Counted from the first letter of the stretch, positions 26,551 through 35,639 are shown. The stretch is 64,000 nt of DNA from Subtercola lobariae (GCF_014640255.1 NZ_BMGP01000002.1:248001-312000); one strand, 5' to 3'. Made by a program: numbers and translations. The notes: generated by a model from the sequence alone, not told the origin.

Positions 26551-28192
26551 GGTCGGCCTCCGCGCCCTGCACCTTGTGCACGGTTCGCCCACCAACGACT
26601 GTCCGGATAACTCTGGCATCCAGAAGCTCATCGATGGGCCGCCCAAAGATATCGCGGTCAAGCACGATGAAGTCCGCCCACAATCCGGCGGCGAGACTCC
26701 CATAGGAGCTCTCGCCTTGGCAAGCCCACGCAGCATCTCGTGTAGCGTGCACGATCGCCTCTTCGAGAGGAAGAGCGAAGGCCGCGATGTTGGCAGGAAG
26801 GGACGGGTCAAGCGCCGACCGGCGAGTCGCTGCAACGAACATGTTCGGCAACGGTGAATGCGGCGAAGTCGGCGAGTCTGTTCCAAAGACCAAACGAGCA
26901 CCCGCCTGCGTCATTTCGGGCCAAGGAAAGCCTCGGTTGATTCGGGCATCGCCGAGCCTTGCACGCCAGTTCTCCTGAATAGCAGGGTCAGCGTGCACAG
27001 GCTGCATGCTCGCAGTGATCCCGAGCGCGGCGAGGCGCTCGATCTCGTCGGGCCCGACTACTTCGAGATGCTCGATCCGGTGCCGACGGGATCGAGCACC
27101 ATTGACAGAGACTGCGTACTCGATGCTTCCGATCGCTACCCGGATCGCCTCGTCTCCGATTGCGTGCATGGCCACCTGGAGACCGGCCGCGTCAGCTGCT
27201 GCTACAACCGGGGCGAGATCTTCAATGCTCCAAATCGGATTCGCATTGGTTCCGTCTGAGTACGGATGCCCGAGAGCCGCCGTGCACCCATCGACCGTTC
27301 CATCGACCATGATCTTGATACCCACAACGCGCAGAAACGGCGAGTTGTGACGCAAAGCCATCCTCGCGACGTCACCGACTTGGCGAAGAGCCTCTGCAGG
27401 GTCGTCGCTCCACTGAATCCGCCAAAACGCGGCGATACGACTGGTAAGTGTGCCCAAATCTTCTGCGCGGACGAACGCTGCGAGGTCCTCTTCAGTGAGA
27501 GCCATATCGGTGGAGGCGGTCACGCCGGACTGCCTGTACAGCTCGAGAACAGTCGCCAACGCCAGGTCGCGCTGCTCGTCATCGACGAGCGCGTTCAACA
27601 CCGGCCACACCAGCCTGTGCATCGCAGTTTCATCGATGTAACCGGTCGGGTGACCGTCTGAATCCCGGTGAACGGAACCACCAGCTGGAGAGACCGTTTC
27701 ATCACCGATTTCAGCGTCAATGAGGGCTGCGGAATTCAGCCAAATTGAGTGAAAGTCATACGCTGTTGCATAGATAGGACGATCCGACACCACGTCCAGC
27801 ATCTGACGGGTGGGCATCCCGTCGGGGATGGATGCATGATTCCATCCCTGAGCGATAATTCGTGGAGCATCAGGGTTTTGGTCTCCCCATTGCTTTATCC
27901 GGCGCTGAATCTCGGCGACATCGTCCGCACCCCAAAGATTGACTTGTCCCGCAGCTTCACCCGTGCCTACCACGTGAGCGTGACCGTCGACAAAACCGGG
28001 GAGCACCGTCGATTCTTCGAGATCGATCACCTCTACATCGAAGCTAGCGATGCGTCGCGCAGACGACTCGTCGCCGATGTAGGCGATCCGCCCCTGCTCA
28101 ACGAGCATGGCGTCGGCATGCGGCTTCACACCCGCACTAAAAATTCGCGCATTCCTATATAACTGTGAAGGCACTCTCGTCCCGTCTTTCAT
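26543..28192 (-). CDS. Amidohydrolase-superfamily enzyme (YtcJ / N-substituted formamide deformylase-like)
   Basis: A 549-aa metal-dependent hydrolase is read from ATG 28192. The amidohydrolase_3 pattern is clear: N-terminal beta-sandwich LYRNARIFSAG and AMLVEQGRIAYIGDESSA, the metal motif LPGFVDGHAHV (His71, His73), HRIEHLEVVGPDEIERLAAL, VFGTDSPTSPHSPLPNMFVA with the catalytic Asp, and WACQGESSYGSLAAGLWADF at the end. Relatives cleave N-substituted formamides, imides or other amides; many are of unknown specificity. It is 17 nt downstream of the C45 hydrolase gene and upstream of the importer genes, so it probably processes the imported compound. Ribosome site is weak. Confidence 0.88.
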   Translation of the reverse strand: MKDGTRVPSQLYRNARIFSAGVKPHADAMLVEQGRIAYIGDESSARRIASFDVEVIDLEESTVLPGFVDGHAHVVGTGEAAGQVNLWGADDVAEIQRRIKQWGDQNPDAPRIIAQGWNHASIPDGMPTRQMLDVVSDRPIYATAYDFHSIWLNSAALIDAEIGDETVSPAGGSVHRDSDGHPTGYIDETAMHRLVWPVLNALVDDEQRDLALATVLELYRQSGVTASTDMALTEEDLAAFVRAEDLGTLTSRIAAFWRIQWSDDPAEALRQVGDVARMALRHNSPFLRVVGIKIMVDGTVDGCTAALGHPYSDGTNANPIWSIEDLAPVVAAADAAGLQVAMHAIGDEAIRVAIGSIEYAVSVNGARSRRHRIEHLEVVGPDEIERLAALGITASMQPVHADPAIQENWRARLGDARINRGFPWPEMTQAGARLVFGTDSPTSPHSPLPNMFVAATRRSALDPSLPANIAAFALPLEEAIVHATRDAAWACQGESSYGSLAAGLWADFIVLDRDIFGRPIDELLDARVIRTVVGGRTVHKVQGAEADRD

Positions 28193-28209
28193 TTCGATTG
28201 CGAATAAGG

Positions 28210-29280
28210 TTAGAAGTGCTTCAGACCTTGTGCTGCGGCCATTTCGGGACTGCCCTCGCGGTAGTCGAGCGCAAACCCGGGGACATCTAGAGCTACGGTC
28301 AGAAGCGTGCCCCACTGCTCATGAACCGGCTTGGTCGGATCAGGCCGCACGCAGACCGCTGCCCCGAGTCCGTCCGGTCCACAGAAAGCTGCTGCCCGAG
28401 CAACGGGATCAAGCCCAGCCATGTCAGCACGCACGCGGTCAACGTGGTCAAAGCGTTCCAATGTGGTAGATGCGGGATCATATCGATCCCCGCCGATCAG
28501 GTCTGGCGCAAGGAAATGGTTCGTGTGAAGAAGCCATCCGTCAGCCCCGGGCGCGACTACCGAAACCCCTGCCGGGGAAATCTCGATGCTGGCGGCATCG
28601 GCGACGCCCTCGCTGTAAGTGACGACTGTGAGTACCGTCGATGCCGTCACGGTTGCAGTCGTCGCGATATGCCGGGCCTCATCAATGGTCGTAGCTCGCT
28701 CAAGAATAGAACGAGCTATTGCGTGTACCGGCACTCCACCGGCTCCACCGTCGCTCTGGTGGGAAAGAATATTGAAATGCAAGCCAAGCCCGGCGTCGTT
28801 CACACCGATCTTTGCAGCAGTGCCGAACTCTGTGAACAGCTTTACCCGGCGCCCGGCCGCGGTTGTCAGCTGAAGCAGCAGTCCATCTGTCGCTAGCTCA
28901 CTGTGCCAGTCCCAGGTCTGAATCGTTTCCGGGGCACCTCGGGCTGGAATCAGCACAGCTGTCGAGCACTCCCCTTCGCCTGGATTACGAGTAACAGCGA
29001 GTACTTCGGTTCGGGCTCCGACTGCAGATACCCGCCATCCGGCTATGCCGGCCGCTTTGGCGATGGCATCGGATTCGACAGCTAGGTTCGGAGCCCAATC
29101 ATCAAGAGCGGAACGACTGCTTTCCACGATGTCCCGCACCTGCTCGCTTTGAATGCCGAGCGCTTCGAAGTGCCGCAGGTACCGCGCGCTTGTTGCTCTC
29201 ACGTAGTGACCGTATGTTTCGCCGAGTGCGCGCCCACGCTCCTCTGCTGCGGCGTCGGTCGATAGGCGATGAAGCTTCAT
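28210..29280 (-). CDS. C45-family autoproteolytic acyltransferase/amide hydrolase (penicillin acyltransferase-like)
   Basis: From ATG 29280 the product has 356 aa. It belongs to the Ntn-hydrolase family of acyl-CoA:6-aminopenicillanate acyltransferase (peptidase C45), which self-cleaves before a Cys that becomes the nucleophile; that Cys is visible in NPGEGECSTAVLI (Cys105). Downstream family landmarks include IQTWDWHSELATDGLLLQL, GLGLHFNILS and ATTIDEARHIA. Bacterial members usually hydrolyse linear amides, not penicillins. As first gene of the operon it follows the LacI operator-like palindrome. An upstream in-frame start (29370) would place the operator inside the coding sequence. Confidence 0.87.
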   Translation of the reverse strand: MKLHRLSTDAAAEERGRALGETYGHYVRATSARYLRHFEALGIQSEQVRDIVESSRSALDDWAPNLAVESDAIAKAAGIAGWRVSAVGARTEVLAVTRNPGEGECSTAVLIPARGAPETIQTWDWHSELATDGLLLQLTTAAGRRVKLFTEFGTAAKIGVNDAGLGLHFNILSHQSDGGAGGVPVHAIARSILERATTIDEARHIATTATVTASTVLTVVTYSEGVADAASIEISPAGVSVVAPGADGWLLHTNHFLAPDLIGGDRYDPASTTLERFDHVDRVRADMAGLDPVARAAAFCGPDGLGAAVCVRPDPTKPVHEQWGTLLTVALDVPGFALDYREGSPEMAAAQGLKHF

Positions 29281-29340
29281 TGCTGTTCCGTTCAGTTTCG
29301 ATCCACCACAATTCACGGCGATTTCGACTAAGTTAGAGGC

Positions 29341-29354
29341 ATTAAACGTTTTAT
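29341..29354. promoter_or_regulatory. LacI-type operator candidate
   Basis: ATTAAACGTTTTAT is a CG-centred near-palindrome (one mismatch per arm), the geometry of LacI/GalR family operators. It lies between the divergent C45 hydrolase gene (start 29280) and the lacI-family gene (start 29380), 26 nt from the latter, so it can control both. Confidence 0.65.
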
Positions 29355-29379
29355 ACAATGCGTTTTTCAAAGGACATTC

Positions 29380-30432
29380 ATGGTACGAGCTAAAGGAGTG
29401 ACTATTCGCGATGTCGCACGTCGCGCCGGCGTCTCTATTGCCGCAGTATCCATGGCCCTCAATGACACCGGAACTCTGAGCGCGGGTACCCGCGTTCGAG
29501 TGCGTGCGGTGGCAGCAAGCATGGAGTACGAAGCAGACGCTCTAGCGAGGGGGCTGCGCGGATCGTCAGTCGGTGTGGTGGGCCTCGTCGTTCGCTCGCT
29601 CGATGCGCTCGGTGAATATGCGCCGAGCGGCGTCGACGTCTTCTCCCGATACATCGGGGCAATCTCGTCCCTCGCGATGGACCGCGGACTCAGCTTGATG
29701 CTTGTTCCCGACCTCACCCGGCGACCTGCGCCCCCGCTCGCATTGTCGCTCGACGGCTATGTGGTGCTTTCGCCGCATCGAGACGACCCTGTCATCGCCA
29801 TCCTTGAGCGCCGCGAGATTCCCTACGTCACGCTCGGCAGGGATGTTAGCCGCCCAGGCTTCACAGATTGGGCCGCCGAAGATGATGCCACAATGATCCC
29901 GCGCGTGCTGAACCATCTCGTTTCAGGTGGAGCGCGTCATACGGTGCTCGTGACCGGAACTGACTCCAATGCCTGGAACATCGACGCGGACATGTTCTAT
30001 CGCAGGTGGTGTAGCGAACGCGGACTTACCCCCCAGGTCTATAACGTTCCAGAGGCTGAGGGAGTCTTCGGGGGCGAACGAGTCGGCGACCTCATACTTG
30101 CTTCCGGAATTCCAGATGCTGTTCTCTGCGTCACCGGCCGACATTCAGCAGGGGTGCTCAACACTCTTCAGGCTCGAGGCATCACCGTTCCCGAGAGAAC
30201 AATGGTAGCTACCGCGTCCGACTCAGAACACACCAGGCAAAGCCACCCTGCCATTTCCGCAATCGAACTCAACCCATCGGCCACGAGTGCCGCGCTCCTA
30301 GACCTCCTCCAAGATCGAATGTCAGGTTTGCCGAGCACTGGACCCATCCTGACAGCCTCACGATTCCGGCCTCGAGCTTCGACGAGGAGGGAGCCTCTGA
30401 TGCCACTTGACGCCTCACCTCACAACGTCTGA
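29380..30432 (+). CDS. LacI-family transcriptional regulator
   Basis: The 350-aa protein (ATG 29380) has an N-terminal HTH, TIRDVARRAGVSIAAVSMAL (about 8-27) with the hinge YEADALARGLRGSSVGVVGL, and a periplasmic-binding-protein-like effector domain (about 65-345; DGYVVLSPHRDDPVIAILER, GRDVSRPGF, PDAVLCVTGRHSAGVLNTLQ). It is divergent from the amide-hydrolase/importer operon and the operator-like palindrome lies between them, so local control of that operon is likely. The ligand is unknown; LacI members usually sense sugars, so an amide pathway under a LacI regulator is unusual. Confidence 0.92.
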   Translation: MVRAKGVTIRDVARRAGVSIAAVSMALNDTGTLSAGTRVRVRAVAASMEYEADALARGLRGSSVGVVGLVVRSLDALGEYAPSGVDVFSRYIGAISSLAMDRGLSLMLVPDLTRRPAPPLALSLDGYVVLSPHRDDPVIAILERREIPYVTLGRDVSRPGFTDWAAEDDATMIPRVLNHLVSGGARHTVLVTGTDSNAWNIDADMFYRRWCSERGLTPQVYNVPEAEGVFGGERVGDLILASGIPDAVLCVTGRHSAGVLNTLQARGITVPERTMVATASDSEHTRQSHPAISAIELNPSATSAALLDLLQDRMSGLPSTGPILTASRFRPRASTRREPLMPLDASPHNV

Positions 30433-30866
30433 CGCATCGTCGAGACTGTGCTGAATTTGGTGCTTCTGGCCTAACACGCCGGGCGTGAGCCTGGAGGGGA
30501 GGGTGCCGTGATGACGACACTTGATGTTGTGAACGGAGGGGACGACCATCATGACTGGTATCGCATTGCTGCCGGCCACCGGGCTTCAGACCGTGTGCGT
30601 GAGTCGGTGGGTTGCTGCTCGGGGCTTGGAGAGCGGGAAGAAGCTCGCGTTGATACGTCTTCACGGTGATGTAGCAGCACGGGCGCCAGGCCTGGGTAGA
30701 ACACCACGACTACTGCTTCCCCGCCCAGAACGTCGACCCGCTGCACGGTATCGCCAGCCGGAGTGTGCAGAATAGCTTCTGGCAGAGCGCCGTCGGCGAC
30801 GCTATTTCTAGGGATGCCGGCTTCGTTCAGGGCGCGAAGTCCTGGTGCACGACTCGACGTCAGCGA
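30433..30866. other. Gap with a possible decayed reading frame
   Basis: No intact gene is recognised. On the minus strand an open frame without a start (about 30863 down to 30549) reads coding-like text such as GLRALNEAGIPRNSVADGAL and VQRVDVLGGEAVVVVFYPGL, then degenerates into Ser/Arg/Pro-rich sequence. It may be the remnant of a gene cut when the neighbouring cassettes came together. A short hairpin (CACGCC-GGGCGTG region near 30476) follows lacI but lacks a T-run. Confidence 0.4.
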
Positions 30867-32270
30867 TCACGAATCGAAGCCGATGCCGAAAAGTTGCATG
30901 GTTCGGATGAGCAGGCCGTCGTTGCCGCCGTTGCGATCGGATTTGGCAATCGCCCTTCTCATGACCTGGATCGTTGGGTAGGCAATGGGCTCGGGCGGAA
31001 TCGGGAAGGGCTTCGTGGTTGCGAACGCGAGGGCAGTTCGTGCGGTTTGTTCGCCGCCCAGGAGATCGAGCATGACGGAGGCCCCGAATCGAGTGGTGCC
31101 GACGCCGAGCCCGGTGTAACCAGAGCTATAAGCGACCTTGCCTCGAAGTGCGGTGCCTTGGAACGCGACAAATTTCGTTGACATGTCGATCATGCCTCCC
31201 CACGCGTGCGTGAAGTGCGTGCCGCGAAGGGTTGGGTACGTTGTGAAGAAGTGGTCAGCTAAACGCTCGAATGTCTCTGGTCGCTGGTCATATTCGGGTT
31301 TGATGCGCCGGCCTCGGTGGTAGACGGCGTCGTACCCACCCCACAGAATGCGATTGTCAGCTGTCTTGCGGTAGTAATGAAATTGGCGAGAGAGGTCGGT
31401 TATGCCGTAGCGGCCTCGCCATCCGATGTCGTCGAGCTGCGTGTCGGTCAACGGTTCAGTGACAAGTACGTAGTCGTAGATCGGCACCGTACGAAGCACG
31501 TTGCGTCGGAGCAAAGATGGAAATCCGTTCGTCGCCAGAGCCACGCGTCGAGCATTGATTCTGCCGGAAGGCGTTGTCACTCCGACCGTGGAGCCTGCAT
31601 TCTCGAGACCTAATGCCCGCGTGTTCTCGAAGATTTGCACTCCCAATGAGAGGCAGGCATCGCGGAGTCCCCGCGCAAGCTTCACCGGATTGACCAGACC
31701 GACATCCTCCCGGGTGAACACGCCGGCCCGCGCGACGGGTGACTTCGTCAGGGTGGCCAACGCACGACCTTCCAGAACGGTGGCGCCAGTCAGGCGCAAC
31801 TCCTGCACCTGGTGCGGTTCGGTCGCAACGCTGAGAACGCCCTCCTCTTCCAGCTCGGCATCGATGTTGTACCGCCTGAGGGTCTGCTTGAACTCTTCGA
31901 AGTTAGACGCGGCGAGTCGTTCAATCGCATCGAGTTCTGAGGCGAAGTGACGCTCCCCGTTCTCCATACCGTGGGTGAGCGACGCCTCTAAAAACCCGCC
32001 GTTCCGGCCTGACGCAGCCCACGCGATCCGGTGGGCTTCGATGAGTACAACGTCGCGCTGGGGCTCACGCTCCTTGGCCATCAGAGCTGTCCAAAGCCCG
32101 CAGAACCCGCCTCCCACGATCAGAAGATCTGTCTGCGATGGCAGCGAAGCGATTGCTGCGGGCTGCTGCTGCGTGTCGAGCCAGAACGGTGTCGCCGATG
32201 CGCCTCGCAACGACTCAGCCAGCTCGTCTCGCGGAGACCTGAGGTCGTGCCCGTATGCCGTATTCGTCAT
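30867..32270 (-). CDS. FAD-dependent amine oxidoreductase (PuuB / gamma-glutamylputrescine oxidase-like)
   Basis: The 467-aa protein belongs to the D-amino-acid-oxidase fold group: dinucleotide motif LLIVGGGFCGLWTALMAKE (about 49-67), then RIAWAASGRNGGFLE, which is the PuuB/OrdL substrate-side signature, and late HAWGGMIDMSTKFVAFQG and SSGYTGLGVGTTRFGASVML. PuuB oxidises gamma-glutamylputrescine to the aldehyde with H2O2 release. No gamma-glutamylputrescine synthetase (PuuA) is in the window, so a different secondary amine may be used. The ATG overlaps the cupin stop (ATGA). It lies 3' in the cupin-oxidase unit downstream of an aminotransferase gene. Confidence 0.87.
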   Translation of the reverse strand: MTNTAYGHDLRSPRDELAESLRGASATPFWLDTQQQPAAIASLPSQTDLLIVGGGFCGLWTALMAKEREPQRDVVLIEAHRIAWAASGRNGGFLEASLTHGMENGERHFASELDAIERLAASNFEEFKQTLRRYNIDAELEEEGVLSVATEPHQVQELRLTGATVLEGRALATLTKSPVARAGVFTREDVGLVNPVKLARGLRDACLSLGVQIFENTRALGLENAGSTVGVTTPSGRINARRVALATNGFPSLLRRNVLRTVPIYDYVLVTEPLTDTQLDDIGWRGRYGITDLSRQFHYYRKTADNRILWGGYDAVYHRGRRIKPEYDQRPETFERLADHFFTTYPTLRGTHFTHAWGGMIDMSTKFVAFQGTALRGKVAYSSGYTGLGVGTTRFGASVMLDLLGGEQTARTALAFATTKPFPIPPEPIAYPTIQVMRRAIAKSDRNGGNDGLLIRTMQLFGIGFDS

Positions 32271-32671
32271 CGGTCCGTCACTTTCGATGCCGTCGTTACG
32301 TGTGCGGCGTCTTTCGCTTCAGGCAGGGTGATGTAGACCTTTCGAAGGGTCTCGGTAACCGTCCAGCGTGAGCGGGTTCCTGCCCGCAGACGCCCAATGG
32401 TGCCCGCTGTGAGGTGCAAGAGACACTCTGTGTTCTCAAATTCAACCACGGCCGAACCCGAAATCACGACGAATACCTCATCTACTTCTCTGTCGGTCAC
32501 CACACCAGGCGTGATCTCCCAGACACCCACCGTCACGCTGTCGATGGTCGCCAGTTCTGAGATACTGGTTCGTGGTTCACCCCAGATTACGGTGCCGGAA
32601 TCGATCGGAAGCTCCTCTAGGCGCACCGACTCGGCTTTCAGTACGGTGTTGGGCTGTAACGGCGTGGTCAT
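32267..32671 (-). CDS. Cupin-domain protein (DUF861-like)
   Basis: The 134-aa protein has a single beta-barrel cupin: SVTVGVWEITPGVVTDREVD, EVFVVISGSAVVEFENTECL and LHLTAGTIGRLRAGTRSRWT, with TLRKVYITLP closing. The metal-site histidines of classic cupins are largely replaced (for example TDREVDEVF), as in the cupin_3 group often found beside PuuB-type oxidases. It is translationally coupled to the oxidase. Role unknown; a small-molecule-binding or isomerase function is possible. Confidence 0.8.
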   Translation of the reverse strand: MTTPLQPNTVLKAESVRLEELPIDSGTVIWGEPRTSISELATIDSVTVGVWEITPGVVTDREVDEVFVVISGSAVVEFENTECLLHLTAGTIGRLRAGTRSRWTVTETLRKVYITLPEAKDAAHVTTASKVTDR

Positions 32672-32718
32672 GATTCTTTTACCCTCTGATCTGATGTGGC
32701 AGCGGCATGAGCATCGGT

Positions 32719-34017
32719 CTAGGCGATCTCGGCAAGCGCGTCATCGATGATTGCCAGGCCGCGTGCAGCCTCAGCGGGTGTCACGACGGCGGGGGGAACG
32801 ACGTGGATGCGATTCTCGCTGGTGAAGGGCAGGAGCCCCCGGCCGAGCAGTTCGCTCTTCACCTTCGCCATCGTGCCAGCGTCGACTGGTTCGCGCGACG
32901 CCCGGTCGGATACGAGCTCTACGGCCCAGAACACACCCGTGCCCCTGACCTCTCCGATGACATCGTGTTTCTGAGCCAGCACACCGAGACCCGGGCCCAG
33001 CACATCGGCACCGATCGTCCTGGCGTTCTCGATGACACCCTCATCATCCATCGCGGTGAGTGTCGCGACGATGCTTGCCGCGGCTAGCGGATGCCCGGAG
33101 TAGGTGAGTCCGCCCGGAAACACTCGTTCGTCGAAAAAGTGCGCGATCTGCGAGTTGATGATGACGCCGCCGGCCGGCACGTAGCCGGAATTCACTCCCT
33201 TGGCGAAGGTGATCAGGTCGGGAACGACATCGAAAGCGTCGAGTGCCAGCCATTCGCCGGTTCGCCCGAACCCGGCCATGACTTCGTCGAGAATGAGCAG
33301 TATTCCGTAGTGGTCGGCCAGTGCGCGCACTCCTCGAAGGTAGCCCGCTGGCGGAACCAGTACGCCGGCGGTGCCGGGAATGGTCTCCAGAAGCAGCGCG
33401 GCGATGGTTTCGGGGCCTTCTGATTGAATGACCCGCTCAAGGTGACGCAGAGCTCTTTCGCATTCCTGCTCCGCCGTTTCGGCCCAGAATTCTGAGCGGT
33501 ACAAGTAAGGGCCGAACGCGTGCACGTGACCCCGGGCGTACTCATTCGGCATCCGCCTCCAGTCACCCGTGGCCACGATCGCCGCGCCGGTGTTGCCATG
33601 GTACGAGCGGTAGTGAGAGATCACTTTGTCGCGGCCGGTGACGAGTCGTGCCATGCGGATGGCATTCTCGTTGGCGTCTGCGCCACCGTTGGTGAAGAAT
33701 ACCTTCTCGAATGAGGCCGGCGCGTGACTGAGTACCAGCTCCGCCGCCCATGCCCGCATCTCGTTTGCGTGTGCTGGCGCAACGGTAGCAAGGAGGGCGG
33801 CCTGTGCCTGGATGGCAGCGATGACTTTCGGGTGCTGGTGGCCGATGTTCACGTTGACAAGCTGACTGGAGAAATCGAGGTATTCGTTGCCTTCGAAGTC
33901 CCAGACGGTCGAACCCGAACCGCCGGCGATCGCCATCGGTGCAAGGCTGCCTTGCGCCGACCATGAATGAAAGACGGAGCTGCGATCGGCTCGGCTGACA
34001 GATTCGTTTGTGCTCAT
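32719..34017 (-). CDS. Class III PLP-dependent aminotransferase (omega-amine:pyruvate type)
   Basis: From ATG 34017 the protein has 432 aa. PLP features are FTNGGADANENAIRMARLVT, SYHGNTGAAI, the Asp pocket LLILDEVMAGFGRTGEW and the Schiff-base Lys in ITFAKGVNSGYVPAGGV. These enzymes move the terminal amino group of diamines or beta/gamma-amino acids to pyruvate or 2-oxoglutarate. With PuuB-like, GabT, GabD and putrescine-oxidase-like genes nearby, putrescine or a related amine is a plausible substrate. It is divergent from pucR2 over an 89-nt gap with an inverted repeat. Confidence 0.9.
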   Translation of the reverse strand: MSTNESVSRADRSSVFHSWSAQGSLAPMAIAGGSGSTVWDFEGNEYLDFSSQLVNVNIGHQHPKVIAAIQAQAALLATVAPAHANEMRAWAAELVLSHAPASFEKVFFTNGGADANENAIRMARLVTGRDKVISHYRSYHGNTGAAIVATGDWRRMPNEYARGHVHAFGPYLYRSEFWAETAEQECERALRHLERVIQSEGPETIAALLLETIPGTAGVLVPPAGYLRGVRALADHYGILLILDEVMAGFGRTGEWLALDAFDVVPDLITFAKGVNSGYVPAGGVIINSQIAHFFDERVFPGGLTYSGHPLAAASIVATLTAMDDEGVIENARTIGADVLGPGLGVLAQKHDVIGEVRGTGVFWAVELVSDRASREPVDAGTMAKVKSELLGRGLLPFTSENRIHVVPPAVVTPAEAARGLAIIDDALAEIA

Positions 34018-34061
34018 GGGTTTCAGTCTTCTGCCTTTCAGTGAGCCGAGATTTGCGGGAT

Positions 34062-34089
34062 TGTCGAGCGCTATGCTCGATGTTCGACA
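34062..34089. promoter_or_regulatory. Nested inverted repeat, candidate PucR operator
   Basis: TCGAGC (34064-34069) pairs with GCTCGA (34075-34080) across 5 nt, nested within an outer pair TGTCGA (34062-34067) and TCGACA (34084-34089). It lies in the gap between the divergent aminotransferase gene and the second pucR gene, ending 5 nt before the AAAGGAG ribosome site of pucR. Confidence 0.55.
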
Positions 34090-34106
34090 GAAAGGAGCGT
34101 TGCCGT

Positions 34107-35639
34107 ATGCCGACGACACTCAGGGAGATGATTTCGCACCGAGAACTCCGGATGCGCCTGATAGCAGGCGCAGAGGCTGGCGACGCGGTGATGAGCACGC
34201 CGGTGAACTGGGTGCACAGTTCTGACCTGCAAGATCCCACGCCGTGGCTTGAGCCTGGGCAGGTGTTGCTCACGAACGGGGCCCAGTTCCCCGCAATAAC
34301 AACCGCAGGGCAAGCGAAAGGCCGCGCTCTTGCCGGTGCCTACGTGACGCGCCTGCATGACAGCGGTGTGCTCGCGCTCGGCTTCGCAGCGGGTATCGTC
34401 ACCGACAGTGTTCCTGCCGAGCTCATCGAAGCCTGCGATGAGGCAGGGCTGCCGCTCATCGAGATCGACCCGACGACGCCCTTCATCGCGATCATCAGGT
34501 TTGTCGCCGACGTCATCTCTGACGACCGACGATCGCGGCTGGAGTGGTCACTCGAAGCGCAGCGTGCAGTCGCTCGCGCGGCGCTGCGAGCTGATGGCCT
34601 GCCCGCGATTCTGCTCGAACTCTCCCGACGCCTGGGCTGCTGGGTCGCCCTGTACGATTCAGCCCGAAACGTTCTTACGGTGCCGGGGCTCGCCCCGATG
34701 CCAGGTGAGCTCCGCGCCGACATCGACGAGGCTGTGCATGCCAGTTTGGCTCGAGGAGCGCGCGGCAGCGTGCGTGTAGCTGACGAGGGCGTCGGGTACA
34801 CCATGCAGACTCTCGGGCAGACCGGTCACCTTTTGGGCGTGCTCGTTGTGGGAACGATGACTCCACTCGACCCTGCCGAGAATGATCTCGTCGGCAGCGT
34901 TATCGGACTCGCGAGCATCGCGCTGGAGCAACGCCGTGCGCTCGATGCCGCCCGGCGCCGACTGCGTACGGGCCTGTTCGAACTTCTGCTCTCGGGCGTC
35001 GTCGACGTCGCAGACCGTACCGCGACCAGCCTCTGGGGGCCATTGCCCGAAGAGCCGGTGCATGTATCCGTTGTCACAGGCACGGTCACTGGTCAGTCGT
35101 TGTTCGACGAGTTGGAGCTCGCCGCGGCTCGTCCCGAGGGAGGCCTGTTCTTCGCCGAGCGTGGTGACGAGATACTCGTCGTCTCACGCGAGCCGAAAGA
35201 TCTTGAGGCGGTACTGCAGCGCCATGGTCTCGGTTTCGGATGCTCGGCGCCCGTTCGGTGGGCAGATCTGCCGCGCGGGCTGACCGAAGCGCGGCGCTCG
35301 GCACGCTCGGTGAGCCGCGAGCGTTCCTTCGTTCGGTTCGAGCACCTTGCTGAACAAGGTTTGCAGGGGTTGCTGGCGAGTTCGGGTGGGCAGTTGGTTG
35401 CCCGGCGCCTGCTTGAGCCGGTTCTCGACCTGCCCGACCAGGAACGAGACGAGACGCTCAGAACGCTTCGAGTCTGGCTCTGGCACAACGGCGCGTGGGA
35501 TCCTGCGGCGAGGGAGCTGGGAGTGCATCGGCACACACTCCGCAGCCGAGTGCGGGTAGTCGACGCCCTGTTGGGAGTCGACTTGGAGAGCTTCGCCGCT
35601 CGCGCTGAGTTGTGGTCGGCCCTTCAGCTGCTCGAATGA
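34107..35639 (+). CDS. PucR-family transcriptional regulator (second copy)
   Basis: The start is ATG 34107, with AAAGGAG at 34091-34097; product 510 aa. The N-terminal PucR domain is classical (TLREMISHRELRMRLIAGAE, WVHSSDLQDPTPWLEPGQVL, LTNGAQFP), unlike the first PucR of this window. The C-terminal HTH_30 reads WDPAARELGVHRHTLRSRVR then VVDALLGVDL. Proteins with this domain set regulate GABA and polyamine genes in several actinobacteria. Position between divergent aminotransferase and dehydrogenase genes makes it the probable local regulator of the amine region. Confidence 0.91.
   Translation: MPTTLREMISHRELRMRLIAGAEAGDAVMSTPVNWVHSSDLQDPTPWLEPGQVLLTNGAQFPAITTAGQAKGRALAGAYVTRLHDSGVLALGFAAGIVTDSVPAELIEACDEAGLPLIEIDPTTPFIAIIRFVADVISDDRRSRLEWSLEAQRAVARAALRADGLPAILLELSRRLGCWVALYDSARNVLTVPGLAPMPGELRADIDEAVHASLARGARGSVRVADEGVGYTMQTLGQTGHLLGVLVVGTMTPLDPAENDLVGSVIGLASIALEQRRALDAARRRLRTGLFELLLSGVVDVADRTATSLWGPLPEEPVHVSVVTGTVTGQSLFDELELAAARPEGGLFFAERGDEILVVSREPKDLEAVLQRHGLGFGCSAPVRWADLPRGLTEARRSARSVSRERSFVRFEHLAEQGLQGLLASSGGQLVARRLLEPVLDLPDQERDETLRTLRVWLWHNGAWDPAARELGVHRHTLRSRVRVVDALLGVDLESFAARAELWSALQLLE

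Noticed and set aside
30511-30866. Transposase remnant between lacI and the PuuB-like gene
   Set aside because: No transposase motif or terminal inverted repeats could be identified.
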